Of a stretch of DNA of 64,000 nt, positions 25,482 to 33,579 are shown one piece after another. The notes beneath the pieces were generated by a model. The model saw nothing but the letters and a program-made list of their open reading frames with translations. It was not told the origin of the DNA and ran no database searches. This DNA is from JAGPUQ01 sp050250395 (lineage in GTDB: Bacteria > Pseudomonadota > Gammaproteobacteria > Pseudomonadales > Porticoccaceae). Position 1 is the stretch's first letter. Each line of letters begins with the position of its first letter. The stretch lies in assembly GCA_050250395.1 (NCBI GenBank), contig JBFWOQ010000002.1:144006-208005 (forward strand), written 5' to 3'. The translations under genes were made by a program, and so were the position numbers.

Positions 25482-26591
25482 ATGCCGTTGCACACGATCG
25501 ACGAGTTGGTGGAAGACATCCGGCAGGGCAGGATGGTGATCCTGATGGACGACGAAGATCGCGAAAACGAAGGCGATCTGGTGATCGCGGCAGAACGGGT
25601 TACGGCCGCCGACATCAACTTCATGGCCACCCATGCGCGCGGTCTGATCTGTCTGACCCTGACGGACCAGCGCTGTCGACAGCTCGCCCTGCCCCTGATG
25701 GTGGATGCCAACAAGGCCAGCCACGGCACCAACTTCACCGTGTCCATCGAGGCCGCCGAAGGGGTTACCACGGGCATTTCCGCCGCCGACCGCGCCCGCA
25801 CGGTGCAGGTGGCGGTGGCCAAGAACGCCAGTCCCGACGATATCGTGCAGCCCGGGCACATCTTTCCCCTCAAGGCGCAGCCCGGTGGTGTGCTGAGCCG
25901 CGCGGGCCACACCGAAGCCGGCTGCGATCTGGCGCACCTTGCCGGCTGCGAGCCCGCGGCGGTGATCGTCGAGATCATGAACGACGACGGCACCATGGCC
26001 CGGCGCCCGGATCTCGAGACCTTTGCGCAGAAGCACGGGCTCAAGATCGGCACCATCGCCGATCTCATCCACTACCGCATGCTCAACGAAAAGACGATCG
26101 AGCATCTGCGCGCGCGCGTCATCCAGACCGCCTATGGCGAATTCTGTCTGCATACCTACATGGACACGGCGCGCAAGAAGCTCCATTTTGCGCTGGTGAA
26201 AGGCGAGATCGATCCTGCGGTGCCGGTGCCGGTACGCGTCCATCTGCCCAGTTGCACACGCGACATCTTTGCCATCGAGCGTCCCGGACAGTTTCCCAGC
26301 TGGACCATTGCCAAGGCCATGCGGAAGGTCCAGGAAGAAGGGCGTGGCATCATCGTGGTGATCCAGCAGGAAGAGACCGCGGCACAGGTGGAAGAAGAGC
26401 TTGAGTCCCTGTTCGAGAGCCGCGCGCGGCCCATCAAGGCGTCGGAAACCGTGTATCTCCAGATCGGCGCGGGCTCGCAGATCCTGCGCGACCTGGGCGC
26501 CCAGAAAATCCGGGTGATGAGCGCGCCGTTCCGGTTCAACGCCATTTCCGGATTCGATCTGGAAGTGGTCGATTATGTGGAATGCCCCTGA
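25482..26591 (+). CDS. ribB: 3,4-dihydroxy-2-butanone-4-phosphate synthase with degenerate RibA-like domain (RibBX type)
   Basis: Makes the four-carbon unit of riboflavin from ribulose-5-P. The RibB domain (about 1-205) is complete: MDDEDRENEGDL (22-33), THARGLICL, HGTNFTVSIEA, RAGHTEAGCDL and DGTMARRPDL. The C-terminal 165 residues align with GTP cyclohydrolase II but lack its zinc ligands (no CxC; only HLPSCTRD) and the GRNIGL substrate loop. It should therefore not hydrolyse GTP. This architecture is known as RibBX in proteobacteria. A true ribA must lie elsewhere. It sits in the rib operon between ribE and ribH. Confidence 0.95.
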   Translation: MPLHTIDELVEDIRQGRMVILMDDEDRENEGDLVIAAERVTAADINFMATHARGLICLTLTDQRCRQLALPLMVDANKASHGTNFTVSIEAAEGVTTGISAADRARTVQVAVAKNASPDDIVQPGHIFPLKAQPGGVLSRAGHTEAGCDLAHLAGCEPAAVIVEIMNDDGTMARRPDLETFAQKHGLKIGTIADLIHYRMLNEKTIEHLRARVIQTAYGEFCLHTYMDTARKKLHFALVKGEIDPAVPVPVRVHLPSCTRDIFAIERPGQFPSWTIAKAMRKVQEEGRGIIVVIQQEETAAQVEEELESLFESRARPIKASETVYLQIGAGSQILRDLGAQKIRVMSAPFRFNAISGFDLEVVDYVECP

Positions 26592-26608
26592 GTCGGAGGA
26601 ATTGATCC

Positions 26609-27079
26609 ATGAGTGAATCCAGACCCGTAGAGGGCAACTTCACGCCGGCCGATGCCCGCTTCGCCATCGTGGTGGCGCGCTGGAATGGCGGAATCACCGA
26701 GAGTCTGCTGCGCGGCGCGCAGCGCGCGCTGCAACGGCACCAGGTAGCGGACGCGGACGTGCAGGTCTACCGGGTGCCCGGCGCTTTCGAGCTGCCGCTG
26801 GCGGCGCGCAAGCTGGCCGAGACCGGCCGCTTCGACGCCATCATAGCGCTGGGCGCCGTGATCCGCGGCGGCACGCCCCATTTCGAATACGTCTGCGCGG
26901 AAACCACCCGCGGCATCGGCGAAGTTGCGCTGACGACGGGTATCCCGGTCGCGTTCGGCCTGCTCACCACCGACGACGAGGCCCAGGCGCGTGCCCGTTC
27001 CGGCGACGATGCGGGCAACAAGGGCGAAGAGGCAGCGCTGACGGCGCTGGAGATGATTTCCCTGTTCCGGCAACTGTGA
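26609..27079 (+). CDS. ribH: 6,7-dimethyl-8-ribityllumazine synthase
   Basis: Condenses the pyrimidinedione with dihydroxybutanone phosphate in the penultimate riboflavin step. The 156 residues are the normal length. Motifs are FAIVVARWNGGIT, YRVPGAFELPLAAR, ALGAVIRGGTPHFEYV and the phosphate loop near TTGIPVAFGLLTT. It lies 17 bp after ribBX, and its TGA overlaps the nusB GTG. Confidence 0.97.
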   Translation: MSESRPVEGNFTPADARFAIVVARWNGGITESLLRGAQRALQRHQVADADVQVYRVPGAFELPLAARKLAETGRFDAIIALGAVIRGGTPHFEYVCAETTRGIGEVALTTGIPVAFGLLTTDDEAQARARSGDDAGNKGEEAALTALEMISLFRQL

Positions 27080-27528
27080 GGCAACCCGTGGCAGCGCTGC
27101 CGTCGAACCGTAAAAAGGCCCGTCACCTGCTGGTGCAGGCGCTCTACCAGTGGCAGCTGGCGGGCGCCGACCTCCACGTCATCGAGGCGCAGTTCTTTGC
27201 GGACAACGACATGCGCAAGGTGGATGTCGAGTTTTTCCGCGAGCTCCTCCATGGCATCGCCGCCACGGTCGACGAACTCGATGCCTGTTACGGGAAATAC
27301 CTCGATCGGGCACTGGACGAGCTCGATCCGGTCTCGCGGGCGCTGCTGCGGCTCGGCACCTACGAACTGCTGCATCGCATCGACGTGCCCTATCGGGTTG
27401 CCATCAACGAGGGCATCAACCTCGCCAAGGCCTTTGGACCGACCGAGGCCCACAAGTACGTCAACAGTATCCTCGACAAGGTGGCGGCGGGCAGTCGCCA
27501 GCTCGAGATTGCCGCCCGTGCGCGCTGA
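27076..27528 (+). CDS. nusB: Transcription antitermination factor NusB
   Basis: RNA-binding factor that with NusE loads on boxA sequences to suppress termination, mainly in rRNA operons. The 150 residues show KARHLLVQALYQWQLAG near the N-terminus, LDRALDELDPVSRALLRLGTYEL in pieces, PYRVAINEGINLAK and KYVNSILDKVA. The start may be GTG 27076, which overlaps ribH by 4 bp, or GTG 27088; both are in frame and neither has a strong ribosome-binding site. The ribH-nusB-thiL-pgpA order is typical. Confidence 0.95.
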   Translation: MRQPVAALPSNRKKARHLLVQALYQWQLAGADLHVIEAQFFADNDMRKVDVEFFRELLHGIAATVDELDACYGKYLDRALDELDPVSRALLRLGTYELLHRIDVPYRVAINEGINLAKAFGPTEAHKYVNSILDKVAAGSRQLEIAARAR

Positions 27529-27539
27529 CATCCGCTCCG

Positions 27540-28499
27540 ATGCCGATCGATGAGTTCGGCCTGATCGAGACCTTCTTCCGCCGGCCCGTGACGCCCGCCG
27601 CCGGCGTACTGGCCGGTATCGGCGACGATTGCGCGCTGCTCGATGGCGGCGGCGCGGCGTTGGCCGTGACCACGGACACGCTGGTGGCCGATATTCACTT
27701 TCCCGCTCACGCAGCGGCATTTGATATCGGCCAGCGTGCCCTGCGCGTGAACCTCAGCGATCTGGCGGCGATGGGCGCGACACCGTGCTGGTTCCTGCTG
27801 GCGCTGACGTTGCCCGCGGCCGACGCAGACTGGTTGCGCGCGTTCAGCGCGGGACTCTTCGCGGTGGCCGATGCGCACGCGTGCGCGTTGGTAGGGGGCG
27901 ATACCACGCGCGGGCCACTCGCCGTGACCATCACCGCCCTGGGACAGGTGCCGGCGAGTGGCGCGTTGCGACGCGCCGGAGCCGGCGTGGGAGACCGGGT
28001 GTTCGTCACCGGCGAGCTGGGCGGAGCGGCGGCCGCCTTGGCGCAGATGACCGATATGGGCGCGTGCAGCGCTGCCGACGCCACCCTGAATGCGCGCTAC
28101 TGGTACCCGGAGCCCCGGGTGCGGGAAGGCATGACGCTGCGCGGCATCGCCTCGGCGGCGATCGATATCTCGGACGGCCTGGTCGCCGATCTCGGTCACT
28201 TGGCGCGCGCCAGCGGCGTCGGCGCCGAACTGGAGCTGGAGCAGATACCGTTGTGCGCCGCAGCGGTGGCCCGTTCTGGCGCCGGGCGGGCACGGGACTG
28301 GGCGCTGGGCGGCGGCGACGATTACGAACTCTGCTTCACGGTGCCGCCCGCGCGGCTGGCGGCGCTGGATGCCGCGGTCCGCGCCGGACACCTGCGGGCC
28401 CTGCCCATCGGGCGCCTGGTGCCTGGCGCTGGCGTCAGCGCCCGGGATGGCGCCGGGCAGAATGTGGTGTTGGCCCGCACGGGATATCGCCACTTTTGA
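27540..28499 (+). CDS. thiL: Thiamine-monophosphate kinase
   Basis: Phosphorylates thiamine monophosphate to the active cofactor. The start is ATG 27540, 319 residues, the family length. The AIR-synthase-like fold shows DEFGLIETFF, GIGDDCALLDG, TTDTLVADIHF, LRVNLSDLAAMGATP, LVGGDTTRGPL, IDISDGLVADL and GGGDDYELCF. Its last codons overlap the TTG start of pgpA. Confidence 0.96.
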   Translation: MPIDEFGLIETFFRRPVTPAAGVLAGIGDDCALLDGGGAALAVTTDTLVADIHFPAHAAAFDIGQRALRVNLSDLAAMGATPCWFLLALTLPAADADWLRAFSAGLFAVADAHACALVGGDTTRGPLAVTITALGQVPASGALRRAGAGVGDRVFVTGELGGAAAALAQMTDMGACSAADATLNARYWYPEPRVREGMTLRGIASAAIDISDGLVADLGHLARASGVGAELELEQIPLCAAAVARSGAGRARDWALGGGDDYELCFTVPPARLAALDAAVRAGHLRALPIGRLVPGAGVSARDGAGQNVVLARTGYRHF

Positions 28500-28996
28500 A
28501 AGCGACCGCGCCCCTGCCGTCGTTTTCCCGATTGCTGCGCGATCCCGTGCTGCTGCTTGCCTTCGGGTTTGGCAGCGGCCTGGCCCCGCGCGCGCCGGGC
28601 ACGGCGGGTTCGCTCGTCGCGCTGGCGCTCGCCGCCGGACTCCAGTGCTCGCCGTTCAGGCTGCCCACGTCGGCGCTGTGGTGGTTGCTGGGGTCGGTCG
28701 TCGCCGCCGGCGTTGTCATCTGCGGCGTTGCGGCCCGGCGACTCGGCGCGCCCGATCATCCCGGCATCGTCTGGGACGAGTTTGCGGGACTCTGGCTGAC
28801 GCTGCTGTTGGCGCCCGCGGGGACCGGCTGGTGGGTCGCGGGCTTTGTGCTGTTCCGGATTTTCGATATCGTGAAACCCTGGCCGATCGCCGGGTTCGAT
28901 CGGCGCTGCAAAGGTGGCCTGGGCATCATGGCGGACGATCTGGTTGCGGGGTTGTTTGCCGGTCTGACGTTGCGCTTGGCGGAGGCGGCATGGTGA
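28496..28996 (+). CDS. pgpA: Phosphatidylglycerophosphatase A
   Basis: Inner-membrane enzyme that dephosphorylates phosphatidylglycerol phosphate. The start is TTG 28496, overlapping the thiL stop; 166 residues. The PgpA signatures are GSGLAPRAPGTAGSL, the IVWDEFAGLW segment and FRIFDIVKPWPI followed by GGLGIMADDLVAG. Three or four hydrophobic helices are visible. Its end overlaps the next gene by 7 bp. Confidence 0.94.
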   Translation: MKATAPLPSFSRLLRDPVLLLAFGFGSGLAPRAPGTAGSLVALALAAGLQCSPFRLPTSALWWLLGSVVAAGVVICGVAARRLGAPDHPGIVWDEFAGLWLTLLLAPAGTGWWVAGFVLFRIFDIVKPWPIAGFDRRCKGGLGIMADDLVAGLFAGLTLRLAEAAW

Positions 28997-29631
28997 GGCG
29001 ATGGCTCCTGGGCGTGTGCCTGGTGAGCGCCAGCGCCAGCGTCGTGGCAGCGCCGGAGGTGCAGGCGATCGCCCTGTTCAGGGATCGCGCGATGCTCGAG
29101 ATCAACGGCGTCCAGCGGCTGCTGAAGGCAGGCGAAATGGCGCCCGAAGGCGTAAGGCTGGTCGCGAGTGACAGCACAGGGGCGGTGCTCGAAATTGACG
29201 GCAAGCGCGTCCGGCTGGCGTTGTCGCAACGCATAGCGGCCAGTTATGCAGAAGCGGAATTTGCCGAAGTGCGGATTCCGCGCGGCGAGCAAGGCCATCA
29301 TTTCGTGGGCGGCAGCATCAACGGGCATGGGGTGCGCTTTCTGGTCGACACCGGCGCCACCACCATTGCGATGAGCAGCCTGGATGCCGAGCGCCTCGGT
29401 TTGAAGTGGCGCGAAGGCAGCCGGGGCGTGGCCAGTACCGCAAGCGGCTTGGCCGAGTCCCGCGAATTGACGCTGGCGACGTTCAGTATCGGGCCGATCA
29501 CCCTGCATCGGATTCCCGCCACCGTCGTCACCGGGGCCTATCCCACGTCGGTACTGCTCGGCAACAGCTTTCTGGCCAAGGTCGAGATGACCGAAGAAAG
29601 TGGCGTCATGATTCTGCGGCAGAAATACTGA
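28990..29631 (+). CDS. Retropepsin-like aspartic protease, clan AA (DTGA type)
   Basis: Exported single-domain aspartyl protease-like protein of 213 residues. A signal peptide (about 1-20, ending SVVAA) is followed by a small N-terminal domain. The retropepsin core has the catalytic triplet in FLVDTGATTIAMS (Asp120) and the flap/second-strand region SVLLGNSFLAKVEM. Proteins of this TIGR02281-like family are frequent in proteobacteria and have no agreed substrate. The start ATG 28990 overlaps pgpA by 7 bp, so it is the distal gene of the rib-nusB-thiL-pgpA transcript. Confidence 0.88.
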   Translation: MVRRWLLGVCLVSASASVVAAPEVQAIALFRDRAMLEINGVQRLLKAGEMAPEGVRLVASDSTGAVLEIDGKRVRLALSQRIAASYAEAEFAEVRIPRGEQGHHFVGGSINGHGVRFLVDTGATTIAMSSLDAERLGLKWREGSRGVASTASGLAESRELTLATFSIGPITLHRIPATVVTGAYPTSVLLGNSFLAKVEMTEESGVMILRQKY

Positions 29632-29690
29632 TCCGCGGACGCCGGCCGAGCAACGCGTTGCAGCCCTTCCAGTCCAATCGAGAGACCACC

Positions 29691-30476
29691 ATGACCAAGC
29701 TTGCCAGACGCATCATCCCCTGCCTCGACGTGGACGCCGGACGGGTGGTGAAGGGCGTGCGTTTCGTCGATATTCGCGATGCGGGCGATCCGGTCGAAGT
29801 GGCGCGGCGCTACGATGCGGCCGGCGCCGACGAGATCACGTTTCTCGATATCACCGCGAGCCACGAAGGCCGCGACACCACGCTCGATACGGTCGCCCGG
29901 ATGGCGGCGGCGGTGTTCATTCCCCTGACGGTCGGTGGTGGGGTCCGCACGCTCGGCGACGTCAAGGCCCTGCTGCGCGCGGGCGCCGACAAGGTGGGCA
30001 TCAACTCAGCCGCGGTGAACGACCCGGAATTCGTGCGCCTGGCGGCGGCGCGCTTCGGCAGCCAGTGCATCGTGGTCGCCATCGACGCCAAACGGGTCAG
30101 CGCGCCGGGCGAAGCGCCCCGCTGGGAGGTCTTCACCCACGGCGGGCGACGGGGAACCGGCATCGATGCCGTGGCCTGGGCGCAGCGGGTGGCGGCGCTC
30201 GGCGCGGGCGAAATCCTGCTGACCAGCATGGACCGCGACGGCACCCGCGATGGCTTTGATCTCGAGTTGACGCGCGCCGTCAGCGACGCCGTGGAGGTGC
30301 CGGTGATTGCGTCCGGGGGCGTGGGCAACCTCCAGCATCTGGTGGATGGCGTACGGCAGGGTGGCGCGGATGCGGTACTGGCCGCGAGCATCTTTCACTT
30401 CGGGGAGTACAGCGTCGCGGAGGCCAAGGCGTTCATGGCGGCGCAGGGTGTGCCGGTGCGCCGAGGACCGGAATGA
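29691..30476 (+). CDS. hisF: Imidazole glycerol phosphate synthase, cyclase subunit
   Basis: Cyclase half of IGP synthase; it uses ammonia from HisH to make imidazole glycerol phosphate and AICAR. The (beta/alpha)8 barrel of 261 residues shows RIIPCLDVDAGRVVKG (catalytic Asp13), FLDITAS, LTVGGGVRTLGDV, AIDAKRV, LLTSMDRDGTRDG and VIASGGVGNLQH. The start is ATG 29691. It stands without hisH, hisA or hisI: the upstream neighbour is the protease gene and the downstream one is convergent DUF6316. In most gammaproteobacteria hisF lies with these partners. Confidence 0.96.
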   Translation: MTKLARRIIPCLDVDAGRVVKGVRFVDIRDAGDPVEVARRYDAAGADEITFLDITASHEGRDTTLDTVARMAAAVFIPLTVGGGVRTLGDVKALLRAGADKVGINSAAVNDPEFVRLAAARFGSQCIVVAIDAKRVSAPGEAPRWEVFTHGGRRGTGIDAVAWAQRVAALGAGEILLTSMDRDGTRDGFDLELTRAVSDAVEVPVIASGGVGNLQHLVDGVRQGGADAVLAASIFHFGEYSVAEAKAFMAAQGVPVRRGPE

Positions 30477-30630
30477 GTGCCGGAAAATGCCGCGAGGCGC
30501 GATGGGCAGAACAACGGGGGCTACAGGATCGAAACGCGCATCGCACAACGGCGCAGGTGGCGATCATCGGCAGTGTGTCGGCCGCCCGTGAATCCAGCGG
30601 CGCGCCGGGTGACAGCCATGTTGGCTGAAA

Positions 30631-30921
30631 TCAGCCGTAGGAAGCCGCCGATCCGGACGCCATCGGTGGTCGCGACCCGCCTTTGAACAGATGGATCACC
30701 CGCGGCGGTGCACTTTTGATAAACATCATGAAATCCGCCACCGCCGCTTCGGCTCGTTCGGGTACCGGAAACGGGCCCAAGGTCACCTTTTCACGCGTGC
30801 TGAAGTACCAGCCGCCAGAGTTCTGGAAAAGCCGGCTGTTGCGGGCGGCGATTACCTCGGGCATGGCCTGCTCGCCGGCGCGCGGCAGGTACGAAACCTG
30901 TGGGGCCAGAGCCTCGGTCAT
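30631..30921 (-). CDS. DUF6316 family protein
   Basis: Small protein of 96 residues. The conserved core is RAGE..., SRLFQNSGGWYFSTRE, TLGPFPVPERAEAAVADFMMFI, which matches the DUF6316 pattern (a charged N-terminus, then an aromatic WYFxTRE strand and GPF loop). Function is unknown. The start is ATG 30921; AGG in the adjacent 12-bp repeat is 8 bp upstream, whereas the ATG at 30927 is too close. The C-terminus is Ser/Gly-rich. It is convergent with hisF. Confidence 0.68.
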   Translation of the reverse strand: MTEALAPQVSYLPRAGEQAMPEVIAARNSRLFQNSGGWYFSTREKVTLGPFPVPERAEAAVADFMMFIKSAPPRVIHLFKGGSRPPMASGSAASYG

Positions 30922-30929
30922 AACCATTA

Positions 30930-30954
30930 CCTGTATCGTGTGCCTGTATCGTGT
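30930..30954. repeat. Two direct copies of a 12-bp word at the DUF6316 translation start
   Basis: CCTGTATCGTGT occurs at 30930-30941 and 30943-30954, period 13. On the coding (minus) strand it reads ACACGATACAGG, and the final AGG of the proximal copy is positioned as the ribosome-binding site for the DUF6316 gene. Confidence 0.6.
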
Positions 30955-31051
30955 AGGTGCTGCGTAATGCCGCTGCACGCGTTGGTTAGGGTGGATCCCG
31001 CGTTCCATGCGCTCATCTCTTTGTACAGCAACACAGCGCGGTGTTGCAAGC

Positions 31052-32332
31052 TTACTGGTCCACCAGAGAATCCTTCGGTCGGCTGAACAGTGCCAGCGCC
31101 TTGAGCAGGTTGAGGGCTTCATGGAGCTGATTATCGACAGATTTGCCGGACTCGGCGTCATCTTTCGACGACGGCTGTTGTTTTGTGCCGCTTTCCAGGT
31201 GTCCCCCAAGGTTTGATTCCTTGATGACGAAGCCGGGATCGAGTTCGCGCACTTCGGCGCGACGCACCTCGACATCGGGCTGGATCCCGTCCGCCTGAAT
31301 GGAGCTGCCGCTGGGCGTGAAGTAACGTGCCGTGGTCAGTTTGATGGCGCGCCCGTCCTGCAGTGGCAGCACCGTTTGCACGGAACCCTTGCCAAAGCTC
31401 TTGGTTCCGACGATCAGCGCGCGGCGGTGATCCTTGAGTGCCCCGGCGACGATCTCCGCGGCTGACGCGGTACCTTCGTTGATCAATAACGCGAGCGGAA
31501 TCCCCGCCAGAGCATCGCCAGGGGTCGCCACGGCCCGGGTATTGGCCGATGGGATGCGGCCCTCGGTGTAAACGATAAGGCCGCTGTCGAGCAGCGCGTC
31601 GGCCACCTCGATCGAGGCCGGCAGCAGCCCCCCCGGGTTGTTGCGCAAATCGATTACCACGCCCTTGAGCGTTGGTTCCTGTTCGCGCAGCTCGGCCAGG
31701 GCGTGGGTGAATTGAGCGCCGGTTTGCTCCTGGAATTGGGCGATGCGCAGATACGCGAAATCCGGCTCCAGCATCTCCTTGCGGACACTCTTGATGGTGA
31801 TTGTGTCGCGCGTGATGGTTAGCACGACGGGCTCGGTCGCGCCTTCCCGGCCTATGGTGAGTTTGAGGGAGCTGCCCTTGGCGCCGCGCATCAGGGAGAC
31901 CGCTTCCTCCAGACCCATGCCCTGGGTGGAGCGGTCGTCCAGTTGCAGGATCAGATCCCCCGGCTGCAACCCGGCGCGCGCGGCCGGTGTGTCGTCGATG
32001 GGCGAGATCACGCTCACATAACCGCGATCGAGCCCCAGCTCGACACCGATGCCGCCGAATTCGCCGGTGGTGTGCTCTTTCAGCTCAGTGTAGGGCTCGG
32101 CTTCGAGAAAGGCGGAGTGTGGATCGAGCTGTCCGAGCAGGCCGGTGACGGCTTTCTGCAGCAGTACCCGGTCATCGATTTCTTCCACATAGGTGTTGCG
32201 CACCTGGTCGAACACCTGAGCGAAGAGCTGTAGTTCATCGAGGGGTAGCCGGGCCGGGGCGTCGCCGGATTCGGCGGCGAAGGCGCAGGCCGCAGCACCC
32301 CACAGACAGGGGATCAGGTGGCGCAATTTCAT
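31052..32332 (-). CDS. ctpA: Carboxyl-terminal processing protease (S41A)
   Basis: Periplasmic serine protease with a PDZ domain that trims C-terminal tails of exported proteins; in Pseudomonas, CtpA degrades peptidoglycan hydrolases. The start is ATG 32332, 426 residues. A signal peptide occupies about 1-19. The PDZ domain (about 85-180) includes GGIGVELG and GLQPGDLILQLDD. The catalytic pair is Ser290 in NEGTASAAEIVAG and Lys315 in SFGKGSVQT. The tail is polar and ends PKDSLVDQ. It follows envC on the same strand, the usual gpmI-envC-ctpA order. Confidence 0.95.
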   Translation of the reverse strand: MKLRHLIPCLWGAAACAFAAESGDAPARLPLDELQLFAQVFDQVRNTYVEEIDDRVLLQKAVTGLLGQLDPHSAFLEAEPYTELKEHTTGEFGGIGVELGLDRGYVSVISPIDDTPAARAGLQPGDLILQLDDRSTQGMGLEEAVSLMRGAKGSSLKLTIGREGATEPVVLTITRDTITIKSVRKEMLEPDFAYLRIAQFQEQTGAQFTHALAELREQEPTLKGVVIDLRNNPGGLLPASIEVADALLDSGLIVYTEGRIPSANTRAVATPGDALAGIPLALLINEGTASAAEIVAGALKDHRRALIVGTKSFGKGSVQTVLPLQDGRAIKLTTARYFTPSGSSIQADGIQPDVEVRRAEVRELDPGFVIKESNLGGHLESGTKQQPSSKDDAESGKSVDNQLHEALNLLKALALFSRPKDSLVDQ

Positions 32333-32463
32333 GACGTCGGGGTCCTCGGTACGCAAATCCGGCAATCCGCGCCGCTCGGCCTGTCGGCATGGAGCGGCTG
32401 GGCGCGGCAATCATAACAGTGTGTCATGCCAGGTAGCGGCAACGGGCGGAGTCGGGCTGCTGG

Positions 32464-33579
32464 TCAGCTCCGCTTGCGCAGCCAGGCCGCCGGGTCCAGG
32501 GTCTTTCCGCCATGCCGGATCTCGAAATAGAGCGCGCTGCGCTCTAGGCCGCCGCTCGATCCGGCGTGGGCAATCACCTCGCCGCTCCGTACCCGCGCAC
32601 CGGTACCCTTGAGCAAAGCCTGATTGTGCGCGTACAAGCTGAGATAACCACCGCCGTGATCGATGATGAGAAGTTGTCCGTGACCGCGCAGATAGTCCGC
32701 GAACGCCACGGTGCCGGCGTGGATGGCGTGAACGTCGCTGCCCTCCGGGACGTCGATCATCCAGCCGGTCCAGGGTAATGCGCTCGCACGACTGGCGCCG
32801 AACCGATTGCGCGGCTTGCCATTTACCGGCCACGGGAGTTTCCCGGCCTGCTGCGCAAAGGGACCGTCGCCGTTCGGGTTGGTGCCGCGGGCGAGCTGAT
32901 CGAGTACCTCCCGCAGACGCCGTTCCTCCGCCTTCAGCTGAGTCAGCCGCGTGCGTTCATCCTTCAGCTCGCGCGCGAGTGCCGCCATGGCCTCGCGCCG
33001 TCCGGCCTGCTGTGCTTGCTGCTGACGCAAGACATCGTTCAGGGCAACGCGGTCGGCCTCCAGCTGCGACTGGCGCGCCGCCACGGCGGCGGTGGCGGCG
33101 TCAAGCTCCTGAAGGCTGGTCCGGTAGCGCGTGAGCTGCCCGGCGCGCGCGGCAAGGAAACGACCGTAATAGGCCGTCATGCGGTGAGCCTGCTGGGGAT
33201 CCTCCATGTTGAGCAGCATTTTCAGGGGTTCGTTGTGCCCGAGCCGGTAAGCCAGCGCGGCGTCGGTGGCGAGGCGCTGTAGTTGTTGTGCCGCGGTCTG
33301 CTGGAGCGCCGCCCGCTGCTGGCCGAGCGCGCTCAGTTCCGCCTCGCCGGCGGCGACGCGCCGGGCGAGGTGGGTGTGGCGCTCGTGCAGTTCGGCAAGA
33401 CGGGTCTCCGCTGTCTGGAGTTGGTCCAGGAGCGCCGTCCGCTGGATGTCGGTTTGTTGAACGCGCTGCTCGCGAGCGCCGATCTCGCCGCGCAGTTTCT
33501 GCAATTTGCCGGCAGCGTCCCCGGCGCCCGCGCCGGCGGCGAGGCCGGCAAGGCACCAGGCGAGGACAATGCGTTTCAC
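32464..33579 (-). CDS. envC: Murein hydrolase activator EnvC
   Basis: Periplasmic activator of amidases at the division site. The start is GTG 33579, which overlaps the gpmI stop in a GTGA junction; 371 residues. After a signal peptide comes a long coiled coil (about 25-240) rich in Gln, Arg and Leu. The C-terminal LytM-like domain contains FADYLRGHGQLLIIDHGGGY and YAHNQALL. The metal-binding His residues of active LytM enzymes are missing (WMIDVPEG where HxxxD is expected, and YFEIRH in place of HxH). This loss is the known state of EnvC, which does not cut peptidoglycan itself. Confidence 0.93.
   Translation of the reverse strand: MKRIVLAWCLAGLAAGAGAGDAAGKLQKLRGEIGAREQRVQQTDIQRTALLDQLQTAETRLAELHERHTHLARRVAAGEAELSALGQQRAALQQTAAQQLQRLATDAALAYRLGHNEPLKMLLNMEDPQQAHRMTAYYGRFLAARAGQLTRYRTSLQELDAATAAVAARQSQLEADRVALNDVLRQQQAQQAGRREAMAALARELKDERTRLTQLKAEERRLREVLDQLARGTNPNGDGPFAQQAGKLPWPVNGKPRNRFGASRASALPWTGWMIDVPEGSDVHAIHAGTVAFADYLRGHGQLLIIDHGGGYLSLYAHNQALLKGTGARVRSGEVIAHAGSSGGLERSALYFEIRHGGKTLDPAAWLRKRS

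Noticed and set aside
23577..26243. An 888-codon open frame on the minus strand opposite nrdR-ribD-ribE-ribBX
   Set aside because: It is the antisense shadow of well-identified riboflavin genes in high-GC DNA, with low-complexity His/Arg/Gly composition and no recognisable domain.
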